A stretch of DNA of 64,000 nt from Clostridia bacterium (GTDB lineage: Bacteria > Bacillota > Clostridia > RGIG6154), in the NCBI GenBank assembly GCA_017410375.1, contig JAFQQW010000050.1, positions 48,246 to 112,245 on the forward strand, written 5' to 3'. Under the pieces are notes generated by a model. It was not told the origin of the DNA. It ran no database searches and saw only the letters and a list, made by a program, of their open reading frames with translations. Positions 9,285 to 18,613 of this stretch are shown one piece after another. How positions within the stretch are numbered: the first letter of the stretch is position 1; each line of letters starts with the position of its first letter. The position numbers and the translations under genes are program-made.

Positions 9285-10145
9285 TTATGTGCATGTTATC
9301 AAAAGAATAGCTGTAATCCCAAGAATAAGAACAGCCAAATCTTTTCTTGAGATTTTTTCTTTAAATAAAACAACGCCTGCTATAATAGAAAATAAAATTG
9401 TACCAATATTTAGTACAGGAAAAAACACAGCACTGTCAAGCTTACCGGCAAGAACGGTGTTCAGTAGATTTGAAAGTCCGAAAGCGACGCCAACGCCTGC
9501 ACCGGAAAACAGTTTTTTCTTAAGTTTTATTTGCATATCTCCTTTTGCAAATAAAGAAATTAAAAACGAAATAATGCTCGCAAAAGCAAACGCTGATATC
9601 AAAAAGCAAGTCTTTTCATCCGGATAGGGTGAGTTTTGCTGAATTTTTTGTACAACTCCAAGACCGCCAGATGAAAGCATCGCAATAAGCAAAGGTGTGA
9701 TGTAGTTATCGCCACTTTTTTGTTGTGTGTTCCGAGATGATCCGGACACAATAATTGCCGGAATTACCATAAGGATACCTAAAATCTTAAGCAACGTTAG
9801 TTTTTCATTCCAGAACAAGCTTCCTGACAATGTTGGAAAAATAAATCCCAAAGAATATACGACCGAACAGATGCCGACATTTCCTTTTTTAAGAGCCACA
9901 GTATAGCAATATTGTGCAGACAAGAGCAAAAGGCTATAAATGATTGCATAAATGCTTGTTAACAAAGACGTGCTGTCAAAGTTGTAGCTTGTAGCAAATA
10001 CCAGAATAAGGCTTCCACAGGCAAAAATACACGATTGTATAATAAAAAATTGCTTTGTACCAAAGTTCAAATCGGATATGCTTTTGGAAAGAATGTTGCG
10101 TACACTTGATAAGATGATGCTTGAAATCAGAAAAAACATTGTCAT
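9285..10145 (-). CDS. EamA/DMT-family membrane transporter
   Basis: 286 residues with about ten hydrophobic segments in two halves, the layout of drug/metabolite transporters. Typical positions are GSLFWNEKLTLLKILGILMV in the first half and FFPVLNIGTILFSIIAGVVLFKEK in the second, each showing the conserved glutamate-lysine after a helix. Its start overlaps the stop of the upstream GH5 gene by four bases (ATGA), so the two are translationally coupled. EamA proteins usually export or exchange small metabolites. Its place between two glycoside-active genes suggests a sugar-derived or regulatory small molecule, but the direction and substrate are unknown. Confidence 0.85.
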   Translation of the reverse strand: MTMFFLISSIILSSVRNILSKSISDLNFGTKQFFIIQSCIFACGSLILVFATSYNFDSTSLLTSIYAIIYSLLLLSAQYCYTVALKKGNVGICSVVYSLGFIFPTLSGSLFWNEKLTLLKILGILMVIPAIIVSGSSRNTQQKSGDNYITPLLIAMLSSGGLGVVQKIQQNSPYPDEKTCFLISAFAFASIISFLISLFAKGDMQIKLKKKLFSGAGVGVAFGLSNLLNTVLAGKLDSAVFFPVLNIGTILFSIIAGVVLFKEKISRKDLAVLILGITAILLITCT

Positions 10146-11233
10146 TGGGTTTCGCCTCGGATGATTCTCGACAATCTGTCACTTAATATTATGCGTGTAT
10201 CGTCATCAACAAGACTGAACCGGTTGCCGTCATTCGGCGTACTCAAATAATTCCATACACAGTAGGGGATGTCCCATTCCTTTAATATTGTTATCATATC
10301 GTGCATCCAGTTTTCGCGCCACTTTATATTACAATGACGAATTGTACCGAATTCACCGCACCATAGAATTTTATCGGGATGTTTCTCGATAAATCTTTTT
10401 GCCGGCTGCAAATACTGTCTTAAAAATTCAATATCTATCTTTTCAATATTGCTGTAAACATCGTTTTCCCCGAAGAGTCTGTGATAATCTCTGTAACGTT
10501 CAATATCATCGGACGGATATGGCATTTTTCGGTTATAATACATAGGCCCTTCATGTAACACGCCCTGTTGATGCGTAAATTCCTGCGGTGCATAGCAATG
10601 AAATGTATAAATGATATTTTTGTCATCATGTACCTTGATGTAATCAAGTCCGGGAGGGTTATTCCACATTATACCTCCTACTATTATCAATCGTTCTTTG
10701 TTAAGGTTTCTGATGGCATTAATTGTTTTTTCAGCAACATAATTCCATTCGTCGGCTGTTGCATTGACAACCTCGTTTAAAAGTTCAAAAGCGACAGTGC
10801 TATCGTCCGCAAACAGTTCCTCAATCTTTACCCATACAGCTATAAACCTATCTTGCAACACTTTGTTCTGCATAAGTCCTTTTTCGTCTAAAATATCGCA
10901 ATAGTTGCCGAGAGCCTTATGCATATTCAAAACCAGACGTAAATTATATTTTCTGCACCAGCAGGAAAACGCCTTTAGAATATCCAGTATTTTTTCTCTG
11001 TATTTGTATGCGCTTTCCTCAACTACGATTTGGTCAAAACCTAAACGGATATGGTCCATTCCGAGTGATGCTATGTATGCAACATCCTTTTCGGTAATAT
11101 AGCTTTCAAAATGTTCCATGTCACCTATTGTAATTTTCATTCTTTTATCCCGAGACAAAACATTAAAGCGTTTGTAATTTGTAAGCCAACCACCAATACC
11201 TATGCCTTTTTGAAAGTTTTTTATCTGTTTCAC
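10142..11233 (-). CDS. GH5-type glycoside hydrolase (cellulase family)
   Basis: 363 residues, no signal peptide. The (beta/alpha)8 enzyme begins with the typical GIGIGGWL turn. E154 in FELLNEVVN matches the acid/base glutamate of clan GH-A and E294 in WCGEFGT matches the nucleophile. FHCYAPQEFTHQ carries the conserved active-site H and Y. This is the first gene of a three-gene minus-strand operon and is divergent from an AraC regulator 100 bases away. A cytoplasmic beta-glucosidase, beta-mannosidase or exo-glucanase acting on oligosaccharides fits; the subfamily cannot be read by eye. Confidence 0.9.
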   Translation of the reverse strand: MKQIKNFQKGIGIGGWLTNYKRFNVLSRDKRMKITIGDMEHFESYITEKDVAYIASLGMDHIRLGFDQIVVEESAYKYREKILDILKAFSCWCRKYNLRLVLNMHKALGNYCDILDEKGLMQNKVLQDRFIAVWVKIEELFADDSTVAFELLNEVVNATADEWNYVAEKTINAIRNLNKERLIIVGGIMWNNPPGLDYIKVHDDKNIIYTFHCYAPQEFTHQQGVLHEGPMYYNRKMPYPSDDIERYRDYHRLFGENDVYSNIEKIDIEFLRQYLQPAKRFIEKHPDKILWCGEFGTIRHCNIKWRENWMHDMITILKEWDIPYCVWNYLSTPNDGNRFSLVDDDTRIILSDRLSRIIRGETQ

Positions 11234-11347
11234 AACACCCCTCCTTATGTGCTTATTCTAACATGTGTAATTATATAAACACTATGGTATTTCATAATAA
11301 AACTTGTATAAAACATATATTTGTGATATAATCACATGGGTGATATT

Positions 11348-12097
11348 ATGAATTTGCAAATCAATTGCACGCCGGACGGAATAATAACATATCCTATGCA
11401 CAGACACAACAATTATGAGATTATGTTTTATCTTGAAGGAACTGGATATCTTCGTACACAAAGCACAAATTATCCTTTTTTGCCGGGAAGTATTATTATA
11501 GTACCTCCGGGAACTGAGCACGGTTCAATTTCAAAAAACGGATTTAAGAATATTTCAGTCAGCGGTAATTTTGAAAACACTCTACATTTTAAAGACACGG
11601 TGACTTTATTCGATAATGCACAAAATGAAGGAAAATTGCTTGCTGAAATGCTTTACAATAACCGTCATAAAAACAATGACTTTCTTTCTAAATTATGCCT
11701 TGCGTACATACATTTTATTCTGCAATTTACGACTGTTACAGACAGTATTATCGTATCCACCAACAAAATTATAAATGAAATAGCAGACAATTTTTGCGAT
11801 TATAATATTAATTTAAGTCACATACTTCAAAAAAGTGGCTATGCAGAAGATTATATAAGAGCCAAATTTAAAAAAATTACAGGTAAAACGCCAAACGCAT
11901 TTTTAACCGAGTTGAGAATAAAGCATGCCACTTTTTTGATTGAAATATATGCAAATACATTTTCCCTTCAACAGATTGCAGAACGATGCGGATATACAGA
12001 TTACATATATTTTTCAAAAAAGTTCAAGGTCGTAATGGGCATGTCGCCGAGTGAATATAAAAAGATGCATTTAAATGCCGCCATTGAAAAAATATAG
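11348..12097 (+). CDS. AraC-family regulator
   Basis: About 249 residues. I prefer the ATG at 11348 with GGTGAT before it. The upstream ATG at 11336 would lie ahead of the likely transcription start, because an extended -10 (TGATATAAT) ends at 11332. Residues 1-85 are a cupin sensor (HRHNNYEIMFYLEG, GSIIIVPPGTEHG). Residues 150-245 hold two helix-turn-helices (LSHILQKSGYAEDYIRAKFK and LQQIAERCGYTDYIYFSKKF). It is divergent from the GH5-EamA-beta-helix operon and is its likely activator, sensing a sugar. Confidence 0.9.
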   Translation: MNLQINCTPDGIITYPMHRHNNYEIMFYLEGTGYLRTQSTNYPFLPGSIIIVPPGTEHGSISKNGFKNISVSGNFENTLHFKDTVTLFDNAQNEGKLLAEMLYNNRHKNNDFLSKLCLAYIHFILQFTTVTDSIIVSTNKIINEIADNFCDYNINLSHILQKSGYAEDYIRAKFKKITGKTPNAFLTELRIKHATFLIEIYANTFSLQQIAERCGYTDYIYFSKKFKVVMGMSPSEYKKMHLNAAIEKI

Positions 12098-12153
12098 TTT
12101 AATACAGACACCCGGGGGATATTATCTTGCCAAAGCAAAAAGACACTACCACT

Positions 12154-12232
12154 GGAGGAAATTCTATTAAACGCATACATTCAACACACGATGGAATACG
12201 CACTTTGATAGAAAGTGGGTATTCTGTTTTTT
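12154..12232. repeat. Interspersed repeat copy 2 plus hairpin terminator
   Basis: Core TTCTATTAAACGCATACATT then CAACACACG (12162-12190). It runs straight into the hairpin GAATACGCACTTT/AAAGTGGGTATTC (12194-12224) with a T-run. The hairpin and its downstream TTGCTCAAAATC recur at 40701-40750. Confidence 0.7.
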
Positions 12233-12335
12233 GCTCAAAATCTTTTCTAAATATGCAATTTTGTGTTTAATTCCGGCGATATTGCTAAATACAATGTGCT
12301 AATAAGAAAACAGGAAGGGGGAATGCATTTTTTTG

Positions 12336-12363
12336 TTGACAAGAAAAGAAAAAAGAGTATAAT
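12336..12363 (+). promoter_or_regulatory. Promoter of the 12392 gene
   Basis: TTGACA (12336-12341), a 16-bp purine-rich spacer and TATAAT (12358-12363), followed by GAGGAGGGG ahead of the start. Confidence 0.75.
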
Positions 12364-12391
12364 GAAATAGGTAAGTTGAGGAGGGGATAAA

Positions 12392-13591
12392 ATGGTATCT
12401 GTTTTAAAAGCATGGAACACGGTTTTTGAGCGATTTTATTGCAGGGATACAAACTTGCTTTATGATTATGTGACAGATGTTTCTGTAAACAACTGGAACC
12501 ATTTACCAACGCCTGAAGAGATTAATTCATGTATTCCCAATCCGCGTGGCTGGGGGACCGGAATGGAGGATTCGGCATTAAACGGCGGATGTCTTCTGGA
12601 GGCTCTTGTTTCGGCATATTCCTTGTGTGGCGATGAAACACTTAGAAAAACAGCAAGAAACGTGGCAGAAGGACTTTTGAGCTTAGAAATGAACGGATTT
12701 GTGGCAAGAAGTATTTCGCCAGAAGATAAAAAAAGCTTTTACCCCGAAAGCTCACGAGACCAGTACACGCATTATATATACGCACTTTTGGTTTATGCCC
12801 AATCAAAGCTTTGCGACGATATGTATCGTGAAAGAATAAAAGCATCATTTGTGCGAATTGCGGATAAATGTGAGAGGGACATTGTACCTGAAAATGAATA
12901 CCATCTGCTCCGTGCTGACGGGAAAATAGGCATAGTCGGAAAAATGTGGGGAGAACTGGGCGCGCATGAGTGGCTTCGCCTGTCTATGTTTTATTTGGCA
13001 GCATACCGTGTGTCGGGAATGATTCACTATAAAGAAATGTACGAAAAGTACAGAGATGAGGCAATTGAAAAATCTTTTCTGCCCATGTCCTCAAAAAGAT
13101 GTTACTGCTATCTTCAGATGCAATACGCAATGCGAATGATTTATGACTATGAATCAGATGAAACGGTAAAAAGCAAACTTATGACTCTAATGCGTAAAAA
13201 TGCTGAATACGGCTTTAAAAAGTCAGTAGAATGCAGTCTCGAGTTTACTAAACCTGAACATAAGCAGCATCTTGCATATCGATTTGTGAAGTTTGATGCG
13301 TTAGAGCCTCTTGCAACAAGCATTGAACATGGTGTTCATTGCTATAACACAGCGCAAAGTGAGCGGTGGAATGATAACCCTGCTTTTTATCCTGTAAGAG
13401 AAGTAGCCGAAGGGGCAATGCTTGTTGCACTGTGTCCGGAGGAAAAAATTCCTGAGGAGTTGATACAGGCAATTCAGAATATGGCTGATGCCATAGATTT
13501 CGATAACTACTATTCGGTGTATGCACCGCTTTTACTGCCATGTGCTTATATTTCATGCATAGAAAAAATCCGTAACACTTATGCAGCGTAA
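12392..13591 (+). CDS. Unrecognised helical protein, possible six-hairpin glycosidase
   Basis: 399 residues, no signal peptide or membrane segment, strong ribosome binding site. I do not recognise the family. It has paired helices with glycine turns (GMEDSALNGGCLLEALVSAY, then YTHYIYALLVYAQSK and LGAHEWLRLSMFYLAAYRVS), reminiscent of (alpha/alpha)6 barrels. D and E residues in GMEDSALNGG and ESSRDQYTHY are candidate active-site positions. Its own promoter makes it a single-gene unit. Oddity: its last eight codons and 3' flank (13563-13606) recur in inverted orientation after the GH16 gene at 19461-19504. Confidence 0.7.
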   Translation: MVSVLKAWNTVFERFYCRDTNLLYDYVTDVSVNNWNHLPTPEEINSCIPNPRGWGTGMEDSALNGGCLLEALVSAYSLCGDETLRKTARNVAEGLLSLEMNGFVARSISPEDKKSFYPESSRDQYTHYIYALLVYAQSKLCDDMYRERIKASFVRIADKCERDIVPENEYHLLRADGKIGIVGKMWGELGAHEWLRLSMFYLAAYRVSGMIHYKEMYEKYRDEAIEKSFLPMSSKRCYCYLQMQYAMRMIYDYESDETVKSKLMTLMRKNAEYGFKKSVECSLEFTKPEHKQHLAYRFVKFDALEPLATSIEHGVHCYNTAQSERWNDNPAFYPVREVAEGAMLVALCPEEKIPEELIQAIQNMADAIDFDNYYSVYAPLLLPCAYISCIEKIRNTYAA

Positions 13592-13606
13592 TCTTAAGGA
13601 CAGTTT
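13563..13606 (+). repeat. Left arm of 44-bp imperfect inverted repeat
   Basis: Matches the reverse complement of 19461-19504 at 41 of 44 positions by my alignment. It covers the last codons of the 12392 gene and the sequence CTTAAGGACAGTTT. The two arms bracket the AraC and glycyl-radical operon. Confidence 0.85.
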
Positions 13607-13607
13607 A

Positions 13608-13637
13608 AAACCCGAAACAAAATTTTGTTTCGGGTTT
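13608..13637. terminator. Perfect 30-bp palindrome, bidirectional terminator
   Basis: AAACCCGAAACAAAA and its exact complement with T-rich flank, between convergent genes. Between 13638 and 13719 two further small hairpins follow (GGAAGATG/CATCTTCC and CGTTAC/GTAACG). Confidence 0.85.
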
Positions 13638-13719
13638 TGTTGTATAAGATCTTAGGATAATCCTAAAGCTGCGGAAGATGGTACACATCTTCCCTGCTCG
13701 TTACAGTAACGGACACCAA

Positions 13720-14520
13720 TCATATATGGGATATCCTGTATTCAGTCGGAGAAATTCCGGTATGTTTTTTAAAGCAATGACTAAAACTGTAAATATCACT
13801 AAATCCACATTGCAGTGCAATATCTGATATTTTTTTTGATGTATATAATAATAAAATTTCAGCTTTATTTATACGAAGTTTCTGTAAATATTCATAGGGC
13901 GTCTGGTTATATACATCATAAAAGATTCGCCTGAAATGTTTTTCGCTCATATATACTTTATCTGCCAGATCACTTATTTTTAATTCCGGAGAATCATAGT
14001 GTTTATTCAAATATTGAATTCCGGCTTCTATCCGTTGCATTTTTGTGTATTTTGCAATATCAGTATTATACTCATTATATAAATAACCTATTATTTGCAT
14101 AACATAGCCATTACATATTGTGATATACCCCGGAGTTTTCAAAGCATAATGATTCAATGCATCTTTAAATAACTTTTCATAATTATAGACGAGTCCCTGA
14201 GAGCAAAGTGTTTTAAACGGAAGTGTTTTTGTGGGTGATTTATTTCCTTTGTCAAACGAAAAGTTAACAGCTATATACGAAACATCCTCACATAAATACG
14301 CCGAGCTTTTATCTGATGCTCCTCTTGCAATGTAGCCAACCTGACCGGTCTCTATTACTTCTTTCGTATCCCCATTTTCATATAACAAAGTTCCGTTTGT
14401 AACCAAGAAAATACTTTCGTGGTTTCTTGGAGTTTTAGCAATACACGGGGAACCTTTTTTCAGTGTGTCAGTAAAAACAATGGTGTCATCAGAGAGTTGA
14501 TAGTTAAAAATATTGTTCAC
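13720..14520 (-). CDS. AraC-family regulator of the glycyl-radical operon
   Basis: 266 residues from a GTG start with GGAGGGG upstream. Residues 1-100 are a cupin-like sensor. The DNA-binding domain spans 165-266, with LKISDLADKVYMSEKHFRRI and KISDIALQCGFSDIYSFSHC followed by the family signature FKKHTGISPTEYR. It is divergent from the SDR/glycyl-radical operon. The intergenic region holds a pair of related A-rich sites 21 bp apart ahead of a weak-35 promoter, as expected of an AraC-activated operon. The inducer is unknown. Confidence 0.9.
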   Translation of the reverse strand: MNNIFNYQLSDDTIVFTDTLKKGSPCIAKTPRNHESIFLVTNGTLLYENGDTKEVIETGQVGYIARGASDKSSAYLCEDVSYIAVNFSFDKGNKSPTKTLPFKTLCSQGLVYNYEKLFKDALNHYALKTPGYITICNGYVMQIIGYLYNEYNTDIAKYTKMQRIEAGIQYLNKHYDSPELKISDLADKVYMSEKHFRRIFYDVYNQTPYEYLQKLRINKAEILLLYTSKKISDIALQCGFSDIYSFSHCFKKHTGISPTEYRISHI

Positions 14521-14570
14521 AATTTTCCCCTCCTTAATTTTTAATTATACCACACATTAAAAAAAATGGC

Positions 14571-14644
14571 AACAGAAAAATGTCCTTTTTTAACAAAAAT
14601 AAGACAATATAAACATTTCATTTAATATTTGTATTTGCTATAAT
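14571..14644 (+). promoter_or_regulatory. Putative AraC sites and promoter of the glycyl-radical operon
   Basis: AACAGAAAAATGTC (14571-14584) and AACAAAAATAAGAC (14592-14605) match at 10 of 14 positions and start 21 bp apart, the normal AraC spacing. Downstream are a weak -35 (TTTCAT, 14616-14621) and an extended -10 TGCTATAAT (hexamer 14639-14644). The AT richness makes the site call tentative. Confidence 0.45.
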
Positions 14645-14667
14645 ATGAAAAAATGGAGGTGTTTGAT

Positions 14668-15408
14668 ATGTTAAAAGGAAATAAAGCAATCGTTACAGGA
14701 GCAAGCAGGGGTATAGGTTTTGCAATAGCGAAAGAGCTTGCAAAAAACGGATGCAGTGTTGTAATTACAGGAAGAAACATTGAAACTCTGCAACAAGCAG
14801 CAGAAAAAATGGAGGGAAATGTTATTCCGATGGTCTGGGATGCTTCTAAAGTTGAAATAGCTGACAGTAAAATCAACGAAGCCGCAACGCTTATGGGCGG
14901 TCTTGATATAGTTGTAAATAACGCAGGTATATTTGCTCAGCGCAGTGAATGGAACAAAAAAACACTTTTAGAAACTACAGTTAACGAGTGGGAGTCTGTT
15001 ATGAAGACAAACACAAGCTCTATATTTTTTACAATGCAGTCAGCAGTGAAATATATGCTTGAAAATAACATAAAGGGTAATATATTGAATGTAACCTCCG
15101 TGGCAGGCTACGAGCCTGTATACGGTGCATACGGAGCATCAAAAATCGCATCAACAGGGCTTACAAGAGGCTGGGGTAAAATGTTCGCAAATGACGGAAT
15201 CACAATAAACGGAATTGCACCCGGACCTGTTGCAACTGAAATGAACAACTGGCATGAGGGAGACCCCATGAATCACGCCCGTATCCCCTTTGGAAGATTT
15301 GCAACAATTGAAGAGATTGCAAGTCTTTCGATGTACCTTTTGAGCAAAGAAGCAGAAATGGTTTGCGGAGAAACGGTAGTTTTAGACGGTGCATATGCAA
15401 TTCGCTGA
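14668..15408 (+). CDS. Short-chain dehydrogenase/reductase (SDR)
   Basis: About 246 residues. The ATG at 14668 sits 7 bases after GGAGGTG; the ATG at 14653 overlaps that site and is rejected. The classical SDR order is present: TGASRGIGFAIAKEL (NAD(P)-binding, near residue 12), NNAG, the serine in NVTSVAGYEP, YGASK (catalytic Tyr-Lys) and PGPVATEM. It interconverts an alcohol and a ketone, here probably of a sugar, polyol or sugar acid. It is 15 bases ahead of a glycyl-radical enzyme in the same operon. One enzyme could prepare the substrate of the other or reduce its product. Confidence 0.92.
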   Translation: MLKGNKAIVTGASRGIGFAIAKELAKNGCSVVITGRNIETLQQAAEKMEGNVIPMVWDASKVEIADSKINEAATLMGGLDIVVNNAGIFAQRSEWNKKTLLETTVNEWESVMKTNTSSIFFTMQSAVKYMLENNIKGNILNVTSVAGYEPVYGAYGASKIASTGLTRGWGKMFANDGITINGIAPGPVATEMNNWHEGDPMNHARIPFGRFATIEEIASLSMYLLSKEAEMVCGETVVLDGAYAIR

Positions 15409-15423
15409 CAGGGGGTGTATATT

Positions 15424-17547
15424 ATGAATGAAAGAATAAAAATCCTGACAGAAAAGACTGTTAAGGGCGAGATGTGGGTTGAGCCTGTAAAAACAGAATA
15501 TGACAGGACAGATTTGTTTCTATCGCATGTAAAAATGACAGGCAAAAGGGTTTGTGAGTATATTGCAAATCAGGATATAATGATTCTGGAGGAATCCTGT
15601 TTCACAGGACTTATGAGATTTGACGACAGTTTGGATGGAGATATATTTAATCGGAAAGGACACCAGAATTTCCAAACTGCCAAGCGGAATTTTTACAATA
15701 AACCGGTTGATAATTTATTGACTTTTGAATGGCAACATTCGGTTGGTAATTTTGAAAAAATTATAAAACACGGACTTGTTCGGGTAAAACAAGAAATAGA
15801 AAAATCGAAACTATCTCACAAAGATGATGAAACAGCTTTAGAGTTTTTACAAACACAAACCGATTTGTGTAATGCTATTGCAGCACGAGCAAAAAAAGGT
15901 TCACAAAAGGCATTGGAAAAAGCCAAAGAAACCGTTAATCCTGAGTACCGAGATAATCTTGAAAAATTGTCAAAAGGTTTAACTAAGGTCCCTGAGAATC
16001 CTGCCGAGAATTTTTATGAAGCTGTTCTTTGTCTGTATTTTTGCTACCCTTTTATTCCAGACAGCATTGGTCTTATTGACAGATACTTATACCCATACTA
16101 CAAAAATGATGTTGAAAGCGGAGCGTTAAGCCCGGAGAAAGCTAAAGAATATCTGCAGGAGCTTTTTTTAATGCTTCAGGCAAGAATCCATATATCATCC
16201 GCTCTCTTTTACCGTGGAGGAGAATCGCACTTTTGTATCGGAGGATATACAGAAGATGGTGATGACGGCTTCAACGAACTTTCAAGACTGATTGTAGATG
16301 CTCTTATGGAACTTCCTACATGGATTCCGCAGATTTCCCTGCGTTGGACAAAGAAAACCCCAACCGAGGTTTTGCGGTATATGCTTGATTGCGAAAGAAA
16401 AGACGCAAACAAGAGAATTGCTTTTGTTAATGATGAACCAAGACTGAAAGGACTTATGGAGCACACCGGACTTTCATATAAGGAAGCAGTAAATTATACA
16501 ATGATGGGATGCAACGAGCTTGCCTTACCCGGAGGTATGGTTTTTGGTTTTGACCCGATGAATATTGTCCGCTCTGTGGAAAATACATTTTACAAACGAT
16601 GTGATGCTATTGCAGAAGCAAAGAATTTTGATGCTTTTTATGCTGTATACGAAGAAGAACTGTTTAAGGATTTGTGGGAAGCTGAAAAAATCAGCAAAGG
16701 CTTTCAGGATATAAGGAGCAGAGATTGCAACATAGTGAGTAATATTTTTCTTGAGGGTTGTATTGAAAATGCAAAGAGCTGTACTCAGGGCGGACTTACA
16801 AGATATATTGCTGTCGGATTGCCGATAGGACTGTCTAATGTAATAGATTCTCTTTCTATTACAAAGCAATTTGTTTATGATGAAAAAATAATTACTATGT
16901 TGGAGCTTATTGATGCGCTTAAAAATAACTGGAGTGGTTATGAGGATTTAAGAGCTTTGATCCTTAAAAAAGGTAATTTCTTTGGCAATGACGACGACTG
17001 CTCAAACGAAATTGCAAAGAGATTATTTAAAAGCATAGGAAAATGGAACAATACTGAAAATTATCTTAAGAAAAAATGGCTTTTTGGCAATCTTGTCGGA
17101 TACAATGCGCATCATAAATTTTTCGGTGATTCCACAAAGGCAACTCCCGACGGAAGATTTTCAGGCGATGTGATTAGCTTCGGCATTGGTCAAAGTGAAG
17201 GGAAGGACAGAGAAGGCCTGACAGCACTTTTAAATTCAATTTCAAAGTGTGATCCTGATGCAGTATTGACAGGCCCGAGCGTTACCAATGTTTTAATTGA
17301 CGAGCAATTGATAAAAAATGATGATAATTTCAATAAGCTTGTATATTTATTTGAAACCTATTTTAAAAATGGTGGCACTCATTTTCAACTTACATATGTT
17401 TCAAAAGAGGATTTGATTGCAGCACAGAAAACACCTGATCATTACAAAAACTTAAGAGTAAGGGTTTCCGGTTTTTCAGATTACTTTGTATTTTTGAATG
17501 AAAGCTTGCAGGACGAAATAATTAACAGAACGAAACATACACACTAA
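15424..17547 (+). CDS. Glycyl-radical enzyme of unknown specificity (PFL-like)
   Basis: About 707 residues from the ATG at 15424 (GGGGGTG upstream). Both signatures are present: active-site cysteine C363 in MMGCNEL and radical glycine G683 in RVSGFSDYF near the C-terminus, with the usual LQDEIINRT tail. The protein is shorter than most diol dehydratases and lyases of the family (about 790-850 residues), mainly at the N-terminus. The residue between Cys and Glu is Asn, where characterised dehydratases usually read GCVE. Its activase is two genes downstream, and no microcompartment shell genes are present. The SDR and AraC partners suggest radical dehydration or cleavage of a sugar-derived polyol or acid. 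The enzyme would be oxygen-sensitive. Confidence 0.93.
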   Translation: MNERIKILTEKTVKGEMWVEPVKTEYDRTDLFLSHVKMTGKRVCEYIANQDIMILEESCFTGLMRFDDSLDGDIFNRKGHQNFQTAKRNFYNKPVDNLLTFEWQHSVGNFEKIIKHGLVRVKQEIEKSKLSHKDDETALEFLQTQTDLCNAIAARAKKGSQKALEKAKETVNPEYRDNLEKLSKGLTKVPENPAENFYEAVLCLYFCYPFIPDSIGLIDRYLYPYYKNDVESGALSPEKAKEYLQELFLMLQARIHISSALFYRGGESHFCIGGYTEDGDDGFNELSRLIVDALMELPTWIPQISLRWTKKTPTEVLRYMLDCERKDANKRIAFVNDEPRLKGLMEHTGLSYKEAVNYTMMGCNELALPGGMVFGFDPMNIVRSVENTFYKRCDAIAEAKNFDAFYAVYEEELFKDLWEAEKISKGFQDIRSRDCNIVSNIFLEGCIENAKSCTQGGLTRYIAVGLPIGLSNVIDSLSITKQFVYDEKIITMLELIDALKNNWSGYEDLRALILKKGNFFGNDDDCSNEIAKRLFKSIGKWNNTENYLKKKWLFGNLVGYNAHHKFFGDSTKATPDGRFSGDVISFGIGQSEGKDREGLTALLNSISKCDPDAVLTGPSVTNVLIDEQLIKNDDNFNKLVYLFETYFKNGGTHFQLTYVSKEDLIAAQKTPDHYKNLRVRVSGFSDYFVFLNESLQDEIINRTKHTH

Positions 17548-17561
17548 AAAAGGTGATCAGA

Positions 17562-18593
17562 ATGACAAAAAAATTATTTGACAGATATATGAGCTTTGTT
17601 AATGAAAATAAGGATTTAACTCCTGAGTTTAAGTATATTCCTCTGACAGAAAAGCAAAACAGCTTTCAATATGTGGGAGGGCAAATTTCAAACGGAAACT
17701 TATACTCGATAGTTAACAGTTCGGAAAAAATGCTTATATATAATATTTTAAATAACAAAATGGATTTCGTGGGGAATTTTGATAAAAGCGATTTTAAATG
17801 GACGGGCGGTTGTATATATGATAATGATTTATATGCATTTTCCCGTACTGAAAACAGTTTATTAAAATATTGCCCTGAAACAAACTCGTCTGAAAAAATC
17901 CCTTGTGATTTTAAGTATGAAAAGGAGCATCATTACGGCGGTGTGTGCACAAATGAGGGAATTATCTATCAGCCGCCAAGAAATTCCGACCATATATTAA
18001 AGTGGGATATTAAAAATAAAACGTGTAAAAAAATTCAAATTAATAACGGAGCAAATGCGCGTTACTGCGGAAGTGTTATTCACCCGAACGGGTATGCTTA
18101 TTTTATACCTGAAAAGGATTTTTGTGTTATTAAAATGGATTTAAAAACGGAAAAAACAGAATCTGTAGGCATGCCGATTCCGTGTATGGCTTTTAACCCT
18201 GTCGTTGCTCCTGACGGAAACATATACGGTTTCCGTTCATCAGGAGGGGGTCTTGTAAAAATAGATACATCAACTGATACAGTATCCATATTACATGAGG
18301 ACTGCATAATCAGAGCGTACGGCACAAAAAACGGCATTAACGGGAAACTCTACAGTCTGCCCGGATACACCGGAGATGTATGGGAGTTTAATCCGCTTAC
18401 CGGTGAACTTAAAAAATACTATTCACTAAGCGAAAAAGAAAAAGTGCACTATGCAGGCGGTGCAATAGCTCCAAACGGAGATATATATGCTATTCCTGTT
18501 CATGCAGATAATATTTTAAAAATAAGCTTTGAAAAGTATAAAATAAATATACCCGGTGACATCTATAATAAATTTTTTAAAGACTTCTATTGA
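17562..18593 (+). CDS. Seven-bladed beta-propeller protein, cytoplasmic
   Basis: About 344 residues starting at ATG 17562 after AAAGGTGATC; no signal peptide. I count about seven repeats of roughly 45 residues, each of the form GG-x-I/V-x-x-(N)G-x-I/L-Y followed by a strand ending in K-x-D/N (for example GGVCTNEGIIYQPP, VVAPDGNIYGFRS, GGAIAPNGDIYAIPV). This is the pattern of a kelch/SMP-30/NHL-like propeller. It lies between a glycyl-radical enzyme and its activase, 14 bases after the former, an unusual place for a propeller. It might be a lactonase-like enzyme, an isomerase or a binding partner of the radical enzyme. Confidence 0.75.
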   Translation: MTKKLFDRYMSFVNENKDLTPEFKYIPLTEKQNSFQYVGGQISNGNLYSIVNSSEKMLIYNILNNKMDFVGNFDKSDFKWTGGCIYDNDLYAFSRTENSLLKYCPETNSSEKIPCDFKYEKEHHYGGVCTNEGIIYQPPRNSDHILKWDIKNKTCKKIQINNGANARYCGSVIHPNGYAYFIPEKDFCVIKMDLKTEKTESVGMPIPCMAFNPVVAPDGNIYGFRSSGGGLVKIDTSTDTVSILHEDCIIRAYGTKNGINGKLYSLPGYTGDVWEFNPLTGELKKYYSLSEKEKVHYAGGAIAPNGDIYAIPVHADNILKISFEKYKINIPGDIYNKFFKDFY

Positions 18594-18613
18594 TTTGAGG
18601 AGGTTTAGGCTAA

